A stretch of 64,000 nt of DNA from Viridothelium virens (Eukaryota > Ascomycota > Dothideomycetes > Trypetheliales > Trypetheliaceae), in assembly GCA_010094025.1 (NCBI GenBank), contig ML991782.1, positions 124,001-188,000 on the forward strand, given 5' to 3'. Position numbers and translations under genes: made by a program. Positions 23,171 through 33,624 of this stretch are shown piece by piece. How positions within the stretch are numbered: the stretch's first letter is position 1; each line of letters begins with the position of its first letter. Below the pieces are notes generated by a model that saw nothing but the letters and a program-made list of their open reading frames with translations, ran no database searches and was not told where the DNA came from.

Positions 23171-26100
23171 TCAAAATTCCCAATGTACAGGATAATAATA
23201 GGATCTTTGAGCCAACGGGTGACACTTTTCGCACGAAGGATCTGAGATACGATTCAAATCACAGGCGCACATGTTGTCGATTTCGTCTGTGTGGTCAACG
23301 CCCAGTCTCTCGGCTAGCTTGCAAGCGTGGTTCTCGAGCATTGTAGCAAGAACAGAGTGACGCTTGGACTTTGCTATACGTGATGCTCTCTTACAGTCTT
23401 GCCTTAGATTGGGAATTTCGGAATTGTTATTGATAAGCAGTTGGGCCAGATCTAAATGTCCTTCCAAAGCGGCGCACTCCAATGCAGTATGACCCTCTGA
23501 TTTCGCCGCAGGCGCGTTGATATGCGCGCCCAACTGGAGCAAGTCTAGGGCCATGTTCAAGTCGCCTTTTTGTGCAGCACACTGTAGTGCTGTACTTCCA
23601 TCATCAGGGTAAGCTGGAGCGTTGATGTTGGCGCCATGCTTCAGGAGCAAATTTGTTGCTTTGCAGTTGCCTGAATCAACTGCGAACTGCAGGGGAGTTC
23701 GCCAACTTTGTACCATATTGGAATGTTCCTCTTTGATGCTGTAATAGTCGTCGTGGAAAAATCCATCCTTGAGTAACTTCTCGAGAAGAAGATTATCCTC
23801 GATAGTTATCGCTCCGTTGAGTGGCCCACCCCCTCCTCGCAAAGTTATGAATAAGTACTTGTCATAATGACCTGCAAAATTTTCGAGATTTTGTAACCAT
23901 GGAATTTCAACAACAGCTCCGAATTCAACCAAGAGTTTGAGGGCTGCTGAATGACTTTTGTAAGCTTTGGACAACATGTCAAAATGTGCGACAATCTGCC
24001 ACGAAAAATATTTCGAATCCATGTGACTTTCTTCTGTCAGTGCTTTCAAAATTATTCTCAAGCAGTCAGTCAGTTCTTCCCGTGAAAATGAAGCCCCCAG
24101 AGTCATAGCTGCTTCGAGAATGAGCCGTAAATTCTCTGTACGATATATCGAGAAATATATTGTGCACATTATCAAAAGAGCTTGACAAGGACGTAGACCA
24201 TTAGCAAGGGCTGATTGAAGGACTTCTGGGTGATGACAGAATTGCGGCCACCCCGAAATTTCGAAGTCTCGCGATAAATGATGAATATTGTTCGATAGCT
24301 TTTCATTTAATGCGTCGAAACGTATACCAGAGCCAATCAGCCATAGCAGCACTTTCGAATTTTGGGGGTCTTTCCAAGGATCTTTCCAGGGGCGTTTCAG
24401 GAAGTCTTGCCAGCAGGTTCGCCAGCCTTCGAATCCGAAAACAAAAAGAAGAAATTCAGGGGTCTCCAGAATTGCATTCGATTTGGAACTTATGATTTTA
24501 TACTGCTCCACGAACCGCTCCAGGAGTGAAGGTTCCCCAGTTCTAGCCAGTGCCTTTAAGAAATATAAGAGTTCCTCTTCATTCATTGACACAGCATCTT
24601 CTAGGATCAAGTCAAGTAGCTCGCTGCCTCTAGGAAGATGATCCTGCACGACAGCCATGTCCATCAGGCACAATCCACTCCGAAATTTATGAGGCCAATG
24701 CTGATGCAAACCAATGCCATGGTTTCTCAAGACCCGTATTACATCAAACCATTCATGTTTCAAGGCTTTTAACATGATCCAGAATTTTGAACAATCATTG
24801 AAATAAGTGTGATGACATCTGCAGAGGAGCAGAATCATGTCGTGATCGGGCGCGGGTATGTTTTGAAGGACCCAGTAAATATCGAATTCAAAATCAGCTG
24901 AAAGACTGGGGCCATGGTCAATGAGGAGTTGTAATACTTCACCGCTAGGTCTCAAGATAGTTATCCCAAGAGCACTGCGAAGGATCAATCGGGATATCCA
25001 GTCTTGCCTCAAGTGATCAAGCCATTCCTGTTTATAAGACAGAACGGTTGCCAAGAAAGACACCTGATTGGTCATAGCTGACTTGATGAGTGCAGAGCAT
25101 GTCTCGTGAGTATTTTCTTCTGTGAGACGAAGAAGGTTCTCCAAAATGATATTGCATAAGTTAATCTCGTTTAGAAAAAGTGCTTTCGCCACCTGTTGCT
25201 CCCATTTTTTCTTATAATGAGGCTGATAAGTAACAATCTGCGCGTCTACAAGACATTGAAACAGGACCATGTCAGAATCTGATAATGGAGTCCCGTGCCA
25301 TAAAGTCAGTACTTGTTGCAAGACAGGCTCGTCGACCCAATGATCAGAGCAGTAAACATCCGCTCCAGCGCTTATCAGGCTGCGAACCAGATCCAAGTCC
25401 CGCTGGAAAGCTGCTGCGAGCCCGAGAGCCGTGAAAAAATCCCCACGACGCTGAGCCGCTGCAAAATCTGGATAATCTTCGTACTTTCTAGAGTCGAGAG
25501 GGCATTTGCTCTGCAATAGAATACGAACAAGTTTATGAAGGCGAAGATCAACAGCATGGGATAATATATTGCTAGCGAAGATGTCTGTGGCAGCTGTGTG
25601 CATGCTGATCACCCTTTCAAGGATCCAGTATAGATTATGCACAGAGACCAGTTGGAGAAAATGTCGTAAGGGATCAATAGTCTGCAGAATGTCAACGAGG
25701 TCTCGGAAGGTATTATCGCTCGTTATGTCCAGGTGACCATTGGCCGAGAGAGTCACTACAATTTTAAGCAACTGGACAAATCCAGGCAACGCTTGTTTTG
25801 TCGACGAGCATTGAATGCTAGAAGACAGATCATCGAGACGCTTCCAATGGTTGTACTGAACACCGCCGGCCTCCAAAGATAGGTGGAGGTTCTGGGAGCT
25901 GAGGCCTTTAAATTGTAAGGAAAAATCACAGAGCTTTAGGACATACTTCATATCGTCAAGAAGATCCGGTCTGGTGGTGAATGACCGACTGATTAGGGTA
26001 TCTTCGTTCTTTCGGACTGATTGATTATTAGTCATTATGAACTACCGAGCGAAGGATTATTTCACCATTGAGATCTAGTAGGTCCATGAACTGTAGTGAT

Positions 26101-26609
26101 GGAAGATTGTCAATCGAGATGGACGTTAAGCATCGAACACCATGGATAGCTTGGCCACGTTCCAGTCGCCCAAGCTGAGAGGAGGACCATGAGGTATCTG
26201 CACACAGAGCATTTCTGAGCGAGTGTGGAGTACACACACGGACGTGGTCCAAGATTTCGGGCGTATAAGGCTGTACTGTCCACGACGGCAAGTCGTATCT
26301 GCGAGTCTCTTTCCGAATCTTTGCCAGTGGAATTTCTTGATCATTGATAAAGACAACGCTCACTTTCCCTTCGCGGGTACGGTGATTCACAATTTGGCTA
26401 ATATATTTCCAGTCGGAGGCCTTTTGATTTTTGGTTACCCGCCACTTTTTGAATTGTCGGGCATATTGCTGTTTTGAAGCATGCAGGCCGTCTGCTCTCA
26501 TGGCGGACATGACTTGATCAAGAGGCATATCTTGGTCGATATAGAGGCTGTGAATCTTAGCTCTATGAGCTTCCCAACTCTCGGAGGGGATCGCGGCGTG
26601 TGAAGACAT
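23171..26609 (-). CDS. Clr5-domain ankyrin-repeat protein
   Basis: Two frames overlap by a few bases around 26030; joining them across a 49-base intron (26017-26065, GTGAAA...ATCAATCAG with a CTAAT branch site) gives one 1,129-residue protein. Residues about 12-65 are a Clr5 domain (WEAHRAKIHSLYIDQDMPLD, GLHASKQQYARQFKKWRVTKN), named after an S. pombe silencing factor and common at the N-terminus of filamentous-fungal proteins. The long middle is alpha-helical with diverged ankyrin-like units (GLAAAFQRDLDLVRSLISAGAD). Clear ankyrin repeats lie near 950-1050 (TPLQFAVDSGNCKATNLLLK, TALQCAAQKGDLNMALDLL, HTALECAALEGHLDLAQLL). Ligand and role are unknown; such genes are lineage-variable. Start chosen at MSSHAAIPSES. 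Confidence 0.8.
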
Positions 26610-27464
26610 CTTGTCAGGCAACAACGGCTAGAGCGCAAGTGGAATTAAATGAATGAGAAAGGGTATTGAGCCCCAGAAACGACTTCAAAGACTCATAAGC
26701 GTGTGTTTTTGAGGGCTACCTCAGCCGGATGTAGGAGAGATGTAATGTCTTGGGAACTTGGCAAGCTGCAGCCTAGACCCGCCATTATATAGAGCGAAAA
26801 TGGGGACGTCACGAGCGGATCGTGCCCTGATGCATATCAGGTTGTCCACGTTGCGAGTGCCGATTATATGAGCTGATTGGAGATGACCAAAACTTTGAAG
26901 GCGTTGCTGTTGCACGAACTTGACAGATCTGACTGAAAACGACCAGGATTGCGTGGTCGGCGGGGGACTGAGAACGATCTAATTGGAGATAACCAGAACT
27001 TCGCGAGCGGTGCTTCTGCATGGCTGTGGAGAAGCTGATTGGCCCCTGCCAGAATATCGGTGGGGTGGCAACTTGACCTGATTGCACATGTTCAGATTCC
27101 GCTCACGTGACTCGCGTAGTCCGACAATCCGCTGCCGTAACCTCATCAACCCACTGTCCCGGGGCCTATTGTCTGCCTTAGATGTATGAAAAGAGTAAAG
27201 TAGGGACCTTTCGTACCGGCAGCAATGTGGGGCCCTGCATGAAGCGTATCATGTCCTACGAGTCTCTTGCTTTCAATTGACAAGTGTCTTCCAAGGCTGA
27301 TCCATACCAAGTTTTCGTGATTGCTGTGATAGGGGTGTATCACTATGCTCGTCTTTAATAGTCCCTAGCCCATATATCTCTGGTTGTAATTCACATTCAT
27401 ATGAACTTACAAATTAGCATTTCGCTGCCGTTGATTCCTTGAAACATCAGAAGCTTCACTTGCA
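26610..27464. other. intergenic with degenerate tandem repeat
   Basis: 855 bases between divergent frames. Bases about 26873-27085 hold a degenerate ~55-base tandem repeat (separate entry). The rest shows nothing I can name. Confidence 0.45.
26873..27085. repeat. degenerate tandem repeat, four units of 50-56 bases
   Basis: Units start at 26873, 26929, 26979 and 27035, each with a CTRAYTGR-type word (CTGATTGGAGATGACC, CTGACTGAAAACGACC, CTAATTGGAGATAACC, CTGATTGGCCCCTGCC) followed by a variable GC-rich middle. The first and third units match best. On the minus strand two units read as similar peptides (TPSKFWSSPIS and TPPIFWQGPIS). Confidence 0.55.
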
Positions 27465-27689
27465 ATGGAAATATCGTTGGATACCGTCCTGTCTCTGGTC
27501 AATCTTCTTCTCAACACCGTCCCAGCAGCAGCAGCCGCGCTGGCTATCTGGAAATTTTATCAAGATGTGTGCCGACGCAGGAATCGAATATACAATGGTG
27601 AAATAGCAACCAGCCCCATTAGATTTCTTTTTGAAGCTAATACTGCAACAGAAGTTTGGGAAGAGCAAGAGTTATTTCACATACTGTGA
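27465..27689 (+). CDS. possible small membrane-anchored protein
   Basis: An ATG-led frame of 74 residues. A hydrophobic stretch (about 8-30: VLSLVNLLLNTVPAAAAALAIW) is followed by a basic cluster (CRRRNR), so the C-terminus should be cytosolic. I do not recognise a family. It may be a complete small protein or the first exon of a larger or decayed gene; I found no convincing continuation downstream. Confidence 0.3.
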   Translation: MEISLDTVLSLVNLLLNTVPAAAAALAIWKFYQDVCRRRNRIYNGEIATSPIRFLFEANTATEVWEEQELFHIL

Positions 27690-28613
27690 TGAGGTAGTAA
27701 CGGCTATTCTTTGCTGCCTGAATTGGAAATTACTCTCGAGAAGCAGCGATGACCCACGTTCTACGTTCAGCAGTCGAAGCACCGACCACGATATGGGTCA
27801 GTGACAAAGCACGAGCTAAACTGAGATAAAATTCGGCTGGATGCATATGAAGCGGAGGTATATGGGGAAATCAGTAAAGAATCCTGGAAGATCAAACACC
27901 GTTGACCGATAGTCTGCTACAGAGGAAATAAGTCCTTGATCGGTCAATGCAAGACGGACGTGAATCGGGGTTTCCCGACCAGTTACGGATTCATGTCCAA
28001 ATTCTCCTGGAAAGACACTGGTGGAACACTAGAAATCTGAGTTGCTCTTTGGCGTTTTTTTAAAGAAATACTTGACGGTCTTCCAGTACTTTTATATAGA
28101 TGGAGAAATTTCTTAATGGGCCAAACCCCTTGCAGCACCGACCTCCATGCTTTGTCAGCGTACCTAAGCGAGTCCGAACCCGAAACCGAAGTTGAACAAG
28201 AACCAATAGCTGCCAGTTGAACTACTTCGGATTGCTGGGCCTGTTAAACGTACTCTACGCGCCACTGGCCCCAAGGACTCCGCTACGATAACACCGATAA
28301 CACCGTTAAACTCCCGCAGATGAATAATGATGCTGCAAAGCGGGAGTATTCAACGTCAGGGCGCATTTTGATCCTCGTCCTCACCGGTCAGGCACCTACA
28401 ACGGCTTCAGGAAGACATGAGAGACTTGTGTTATAAATGAGAGCCCATGGAGTGGTAGAATTTGTACAGATCTTTGCCAGATCTAAATCACTGGTACCCA
28501 GATCCATCATCCCCTCCATAGCTGGTGCAAAAACTCAATTATACCCGCCAATTTCTTTAATTAAACCCCCAGATAAACTGACACCAAATTTCTCAAGTCA
28601 CCACTCCCTCGCA
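27690..28613. other. intergenic upstream of quinone oxidoreductase
   Basis: 924 bases with no clear gene. The last 177 bases are open in frame with the oxidoreductase from an ATG at 28437, so a longer N-terminal form cannot be excluded. Confidence 0.4.
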
Positions 28614-29639
28614 ATGTCCACCCCCTCCACAATGAAAGCAGTAGTCTGGCAACGTCCCGGCCCCCCATCCTCCTCCCTTGTCATCGAACAGCGCCCCATT
28701 CCGACCCCCTCCCCGAGCCAAGTCCTAATCCGCGTCCGCGCCTTCGGCCTCAATCGCTCCGAGATGTTTACCCGCCAAGGGCACTCCCCCCAGGTCACCT
28801 GCCCGCGCATTCTCGGTATCGAGGCGTGCGGCACCGTCGCCGCGGCGCCCGGCGGCAAGTTCCGCGAGGGCGAGGTGGTGGCGACGGCGATGGGCGGAAT
28901 GGGGAGGGAGTTTGATGGCGGGTATGCGGAGTATACGGTGGTGCCGGCGAGCCAGGTGCAGAGGGTGCCGGTGAAGGTGGAGGGGGAGGAGGGAGGGGAG
29001 GGGAAAGGCGTGAAGTGGGAGGTGTTGGGCGCGATGCCGGAGATGTTGCAGACGGCGTGGGGATCCTTGACGAAGAGTTTGAGGGTGAAGGAGGGGGAGA
29101 CGCTTCTGATTCGGGGAGGTACGACGAGTGTGGGGTTGGCGGCGGCGGGGATTGCGAAGACTTTGGGAGTGAAGTGTGTGGTGGGGACGACGAGGAGGAC
29201 AGGGAGAGAGGACGTGTTGAGGAGAAATGGAGTGGATCAGATTGTGATTGACGAAGGGAAGATGGCGGATGAGATCAAGAGATTGCATCCGGGTGGTGTG
29301 GACAAAGTTCTGGAGTTAATCGGGACAACCACACTGGAAGACTCGCTGAGGTGTATCAAAACAGGTGGGATTGTGTGTATGACGGGGATTGCGGGCAATA
29401 AGTGGGAGTTGGAACATGTCAATCCAATGCTGCTAGTCCCTGCTGGCGTCTATTTTACGTCTTACAGTGGTGGCCCAGCCGAGTTCATGGAGACGCCGCT
29501 GGCAAGATTTGCACGGGAAGTCGAAGCAGGAAGGCTGAACATCGAGATTGGGAAGGTCCTTCATATTGATGACATTGTCGAGGGGCACGAACTGATGGAA
29601 TCCAACAAAGCAGGTGGAAAGATTGTCATGCTAACTTGA
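28614..29639 (+). CDS. zinc-type alcohol dehydrogenase-like (MDR) quinone oxidoreductase
   Basis: A single exon. From the ATG at 28614 the protein has 341 residues, the normal size of the NADPH:quinone-oxidoreductase branch of the MDR superfamily; an in-frame ATG at 28437 would add 59 unlike residues. Visible features are the GroES-like N-terminal domain ([30 protein letters not shown]), the nucleotide-binding segment [22 protein letters not shown] (a variant GxTxxVG), and [11 protein letters not shown]. The structural zinc cysteines of true alcohol dehydrogenases are absent, as in the quinone reductase branch. It should be a cytosolic NADPH-dependent enzyme acting on quinones or enones. Base composition flips sharply inside the gene: C-rich before about 28850, G-rich after. 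Confidence 0.87.
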   Translation: MSTPSTMKAVVWQRPGPPSSSLVIEQRPIPTPSPSQVLIRVRAFGLNRSEMFTRQGHSPQVTCPRILGIEACGTVAAAPGGKFREGEVVATAMGGMGREFDGGYAEYTVVPASQVQRVPVKVEGEEGGEGKGVKWEVLGAMPEMLQTAWGSLTKSLRVKEGETLLIRGGTTSVGLAAAGIAKTLGVKCVVGTTRRTGREDVLRRNGVDQIVIDEGKMADEIKRLHPGGVDKVLELIGTTTLEDSLRCIKTGGIVCMTGIAGNKWELEHVNPMLLVPAGVYFTSYSGGPAEFMETPLARFAREVEAGRLNIEIGKVLHIDDIVEGHELMESNKAGGKIVMLT

Positions 29640-29696
29640 TCACGATCCCGGCTACCCTGATAAAAGAGTCACTTGAATAATGACGAATAAACTCCT

Positions 29697-30440
29697 TCAT
29701 GATGCTGTGGGTTCTGGTCCAAGCCATGCCCATGTGACATCGACCCTGCCGCTTGCAATCGGGGCCAGCTTTGAAAAGACGGCAGTACTGGTATCCAAAT
29801 CCGTTGGTTGGCATCCCACACCTGCATATTGTCAGCCTCCGAATTCCTGATTCTCCATGCGTGTGTGACCTACAGCGATCTCCAACCTTCAAGTCTACGC
29901 TCCTTCTCTCGCCAATCTCTGAGTAGTAGCGTTCAGCCCTAATCATTCTCCCACATAGCGGGTTGGAATTCGGGTCGCTTGCTCCGCCTTGCTCGGCATC
30001 GAAGACAAAGTGACTGATCGAGACAACCTCATCATTGTCGGAATAAGTAATACCACAGGCGCCAAGGCCGACGCCGTAATATGTGAGGTCGCCTGTGAAA
30101 TTCTGATCATTCGTAGGCAACGGCAAATTCTGCGTTCCGCTTTGGTCAAGGTGATCAGCACTATGGCTACGCAACTCTGATAGGGTGAAGTCGGCGCCAA
30201 CCTTTTGCGTCCAACCGTAAGACCAACAGCAAGTCCAATGATGAGTCCGATGAGCGCGAAAAGCACAAATAGTAAAAATATTAGGAAAGTACGCCTCCTC
30301 AACCCAATGTACCTTTTATGGGGAGGTAAAAGATTATGAAAACGATCTGAAATTGACTTTGACTGTTGAGGGGCTCCTTGGGTCTCCCATTCCGGCACCT
30401 GATGCTGGGTAGGGGCTTCAACTTTAGTGGGAGCCTCCAT
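29697..30440 (-). CDS. membrane-anchored double-psi beta-barrel (RlpA/barwin-like) protein
   Basis: Three exons (30202-30440, 29874-30139, 29697-29821) give 209 residues. A short cytosolic tail ends in a basic run (HKRYIGLRRR), followed by a single transmembrane helix (about 47-75, FLIFLLFVLFALIGLIIGLAVG). The outside part is a DPBB domain (about 95-205): FTGDLTYYGVGLGACG, VVSISHFVFDA, NSNPLCGRMIRAER, VDLKVGDRCVGC and GRVDVTWAWLGPEP. Related fungal proteins are small secreted or wall-associated factors, some inhibiting proteases or eliciting plant responses; here the anchor suggests cell-surface placement. The junction of the last intron is secure; the first (30140-30201, GTTGGC donor) is my best frame-consistent choice. 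Confidence 0.75.
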
Positions 30441-31272
30441 TGCCACGTCCTTCAAAGGTATTCGCACCTTCAATTAACATGCACGGCTATGTAAGTAGGA
30501 GAGCCATCGCATGTTGGTGTAAGTAGAGGACTCCGTATCTTGGAGGCTCTCCTGCAGCAAAACTTAGAGCAATCGTCTGGGATATATTAGGCGCCTCGGC
30601 AAGTTGCGTGCAAATCCCGGAGGATCACGGTGTCACATGATGGCGCGTTGATCTTGAATTGCCTTGTCCAGTCATCCAGTCTTACCTTAGCCATCTCACA
30701 ACTTGCGCAATAATATTAGATTTGTCGGGAGATCACAGCATTCTGACTTCAGGACTCTTCAAGCCTTCAGCTTGGAAGTCCGCATGATTTGACAGTCAGT
30801 TTCGATGCGCCTCAGTGAAGAAGGCCGCTTGGTTGCGACTGCAAATCGTCTGGTTCGTATTGTGAGATAGGTAAAGCTGACGCTCCTGCTAAACATGGGT
30901 TATTTACATGCGGAGTGCTCTTCGCTCTTCTTGTTACCTTCCTTCTCATGGCAAATGACAGCAGCTTCGATTATGAAGTTATGGAGATCAAGTCTGTCCT
31001 TCTGCACCCTCCTCCATTGGTCTTTCAGTATCTTGAAACTGTATCCCAAGCGCTAGATTGCCACGGAGCGCTTGGCTTCAACTTCACCTCGTACTGCGCT
31101 ACAGATACTGGGTCTCATTCGCTAAATCACTTCACTAAATGTCTCGTCATTCTTACCATTGGTATTTGATGCCTGTTGCTGCTCTATCCACACTTTTTGC
31201 TTGCTCAGTCTACCCTCTCCTGTGTTTTAAGTCGTTCAAAGCCGATTGGAAAGATTCCTACTCCTGCGAATC
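30441..31272. other. intergenic, divergent
   Basis: 832 bases. A frame at 30915-31169 is hydrophobic at its start but opens with GTG and has no family signal. Nothing else seen. Confidence 0.4.
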
Positions 31273-33264
31273 ATGTCAGAAAGGCCGCAGTCGTCGCAAT
31301 TAAATGAATACGAATTTCTCTTGTCCTCCCACGTCTCCATAGACGACGGCCAGGGGACACCCAGACCTCGGGTCAGAGATGCAACGCGAACCTTGTTAAC
31401 ATCCAACATTCCTGAAAGTCAGAGTACTCAAAGACCGTTAGCAAGAGCCGAATCCTCCTATTTCACGAATCCACAATTGCAAGGACTTGTAAACCAGGAA
31501 GATTCACCCCGCCTCGGCTGGCAGGATGGACGCGTCCGTGCCACAGATCCTAATTCAGAAATACACCAGAGGGCGGATTCTAGCAGCGTTGACCTTGGCA
31601 ATTCGCTCCGTCGTGCGTACGATTTGACTCCCGAAAGTGATGTGTACCAACTACAGATGTTGCCACAATCCCAAAAGAGTTCAGAGGACCTAGAAGGGAC
31701 GCTGAAAGGGTCTGATTCTTCAGATGATTCATCAAGAGCGACTTCCACGAGTGGTAGTTTTACAAGACTGAGTCACCGGGGAAAGCCAGATAGACGGATG
31801 TTCGACAAGAGCGGAGCGCCTCTCGAGAGCATTCGTCTGGAGCAAAAGAAAGGTCCGAAGCCATACTCTTACCAGGAAATGATGCAGAAAGCTGAGATGG
31901 AGGCGAAACAAAATGCGGTCGTCTCACCGCCTACTTCTGAGCAGAGCACGCAGGACGAGGGGCGCCCCTTTCCTACTTATAAGCAAGACACTAAGCAAGG
32001 ACAAGGACAAGTCTCTCGATCTCTCCAAGAGCCAACGAGACATCGAGACACTGCATCGCAGCCGCCTTCACCAATGCCGAGGCCAGCATACTCCCGTGCT
32101 GCAAGTGGACAATCTGCGGGTACGGTGTCTTCAGAAAGATCTGTGCCGAAGGACGCGCGAGATTCTAAGGCGAGAAAGTCGATGCCGGACACATCGACAA
32201 AAGGTTCCAAGAGATCATCTTTGGCTACTGTTGGCATCAAAGAGACTCAACATTCAGAACCTCCCAAATCAGCATCTCGGAGCTCGCTAAGAAAATCCAA
32301 GACGTCCAGCCCCAGTGAAATTTCTAATCTTGACAGTCGGATCAGTCAGGAGATGCCGGGACCTAGTGTCTCACCACTTCCACCTGCCGAGATCCAAGCG
32401 CCAAAGGCAAAACATAGTTTTGCGCGCCTCTTCTCCAAAAGCCTTGCCACTCAATTGGAAGAAGCCTCACTAAAAGAAGGTCATCAGGTCGGACCTTCTC
32501 TTTCCCCGAAGCCGAGTATTTTGGGGGGACTCCTTAAATTGCGTCCTGGCAGGAGGTCAAATCGGTCAAGCGAAGCATCACAAGAGATACCGAAGGATGC
32601 AGATGTGTCTACTAACAAGAACTTAGTACTTGGGGGACTATCAACAGGACAAGCACTCGATAGTCACGGGGCAAAGCGACCGTCTGAACCCTTATCCATA
32701 CATCCTTCTGAACATGCGTCTCCAGGAAAACCAAAGGACAAGGCAAAAATCCCCGCATCCTCACCACCTTATTCGCATCTGTCGTTCCTCGCCACAGAAG
32801 CTCAGAAAGTGACTACACCGCCCCCAGTAGACAACTTTAAGGTACAGCAATACTATTTTGACTTCTTTGGGACTCCCAAGGCTCTGAACGTCCTCAATGA
32901 GACAGAAACTCCTCTGGAGAACGATGATTCTCCTATTTTTGAGCACCCTGTACGAATTCGCGCGGGAGATGTCGATAGGCTCAGCCGGCGGAAAGCTTCA
33001 CCAATGGCCATGCCCATTATGCCAGTATCGCATGATAATGTGGAGGGGGAAACGCAACGGCAGGATATCAAAGCTAAGGGGGCTGGGGTTCATGAGCATG
33101 AGAGAAAGCCTTCAAGGTTTGAAATTGATATCCCGGATCATCTATCCTCGAGTCCACTATGTCCTCTGAATCAAAAGAGAAATAATGGGACCAGGCTAAT
33201 TTGTCCAATGCACGGGCGCAAGAAAAGTCCAGGAAGAACCGCAGATACCTCTCAATTCATGTAA
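31273..33264 (+). CDS. large intrinsically disordered protein
   Basis: A single exon of 663 residues starting MSERPQSSQLNEYEFLL. Composition is dominated by Ser, Pro, Lys, Glu and Gln over nearly its whole length, with many SP/TP sites. Islands of order are GPKPYSYQEMMQKAEMEAKQ (about 200), a helix AKHSFARLFSKSLATQLEEA (about 385), VDNFKVQQYYFDFFGTPKALN (about 530) and a Cys-bearing end (CPLNQKRNNGTRLICPMHGR). I do not recognise a named family. The conserved-looking islands argue it is a real scaffold- or regulator-like protein, probably phosphorylated. Confidence 0.7.
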   Translation: MSERPQSSQLNEYEFLLSSHVSIDDGQGTPRPRVRDATRTLLTSNIPESQSTQRPLARAESSYFTNPQLQGLVNQEDSPRLGWQDGRVRATDPNSEIHQRADSSSVDLGNSLRRAYDLTPESDVYQLQMLPQSQKSSEDLEGTLKGSDSSDDSSRATSTSGSFTRLSHRGKPDRRMFDKSGAPLESIRLEQKKGPKPYSYQEMMQKAEMEAKQNAVVSPPTSEQSTQDEGRPFPTYKQDTKQGQGQVSRSLQEPTRHRDTASQPPSPMPRPAYSRAASGQSAGTVSSERSVPKDARDSKARKSMPDTSTKGSKRSSLATVGIKETQHSEPPKSASRSSLRKSKTSSPSEISNLDSRISQEMPGPSVSPLPPAEIQAPKAKHSFARLFSKSLATQLEEASLKEGHQVGPSLSPKPSILGGLLKLRPGRRSNRSSEASQEIPKDADVSTNKNLVLGGLSTGQALDSHGAKRPSEPLSIHPSEHASPGKPKDKAKIPASSPPYSHLSFLATEAQKVTTPPPVDNFKVQQYYFDFFGTPKALNVLNETETPLENDDSPIFEHPVRIRAGDVDRLSRRKASPMAMPIMPVSHDNVEGETQRQDIKAKGAGVHEHERKPSRFEIDIPDHLSSSPLCPLNQKRNNGTRLICPMHGRKKSPGRTADTSQFM

Positions 33265-33624
33265 AACGTCACGAATACCTAGAGTCTGCCATTTTTTACC
33301 CTACAATACCTTGTCTATTGCAAATCGATCAACATACCTACATAAATGAATGTTGATGCAAACGATAGCAACCATCGCTCTGTAGTCTCGCAAGAAAGCA
33401 GTTGCTAAATATGCCTGTCAATATGAATTTGGTAAATGCTCGAGTAAAGACATGATACTCTAAATGATTATTCGTATTCTTGGCGTGCTCTCGCTTGACC
33501 TTCTTCATTTAGGAAGCTAAGGGACCTATTGTGCAGAACAGCCGTCACACCCTGGAAAAAGCTCCCTTCCGACAAAGATCATTGGCGAAATCTTTGATGT
33601 ACACGGCTGGAACTTTTTCTTGAC
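33265..33624. other. intergenic, hypothetical gene to CDC73
   Basis: 360 bases, AT-rich just after 33264 (3' end) and otherwise unremarkable. Confidence 0.4.

Noticed and set aside
26028-26624. A separate Clr5-only gene overlapping an ankyrin gene
   Set aside because: A 49-base intron joins both in phase, and the Clr5-ankyrin order is common.
30915-31169. 84-residue frame with a hydrophobic start
   Set aside because: GTG start and no conserved content; likely chance.
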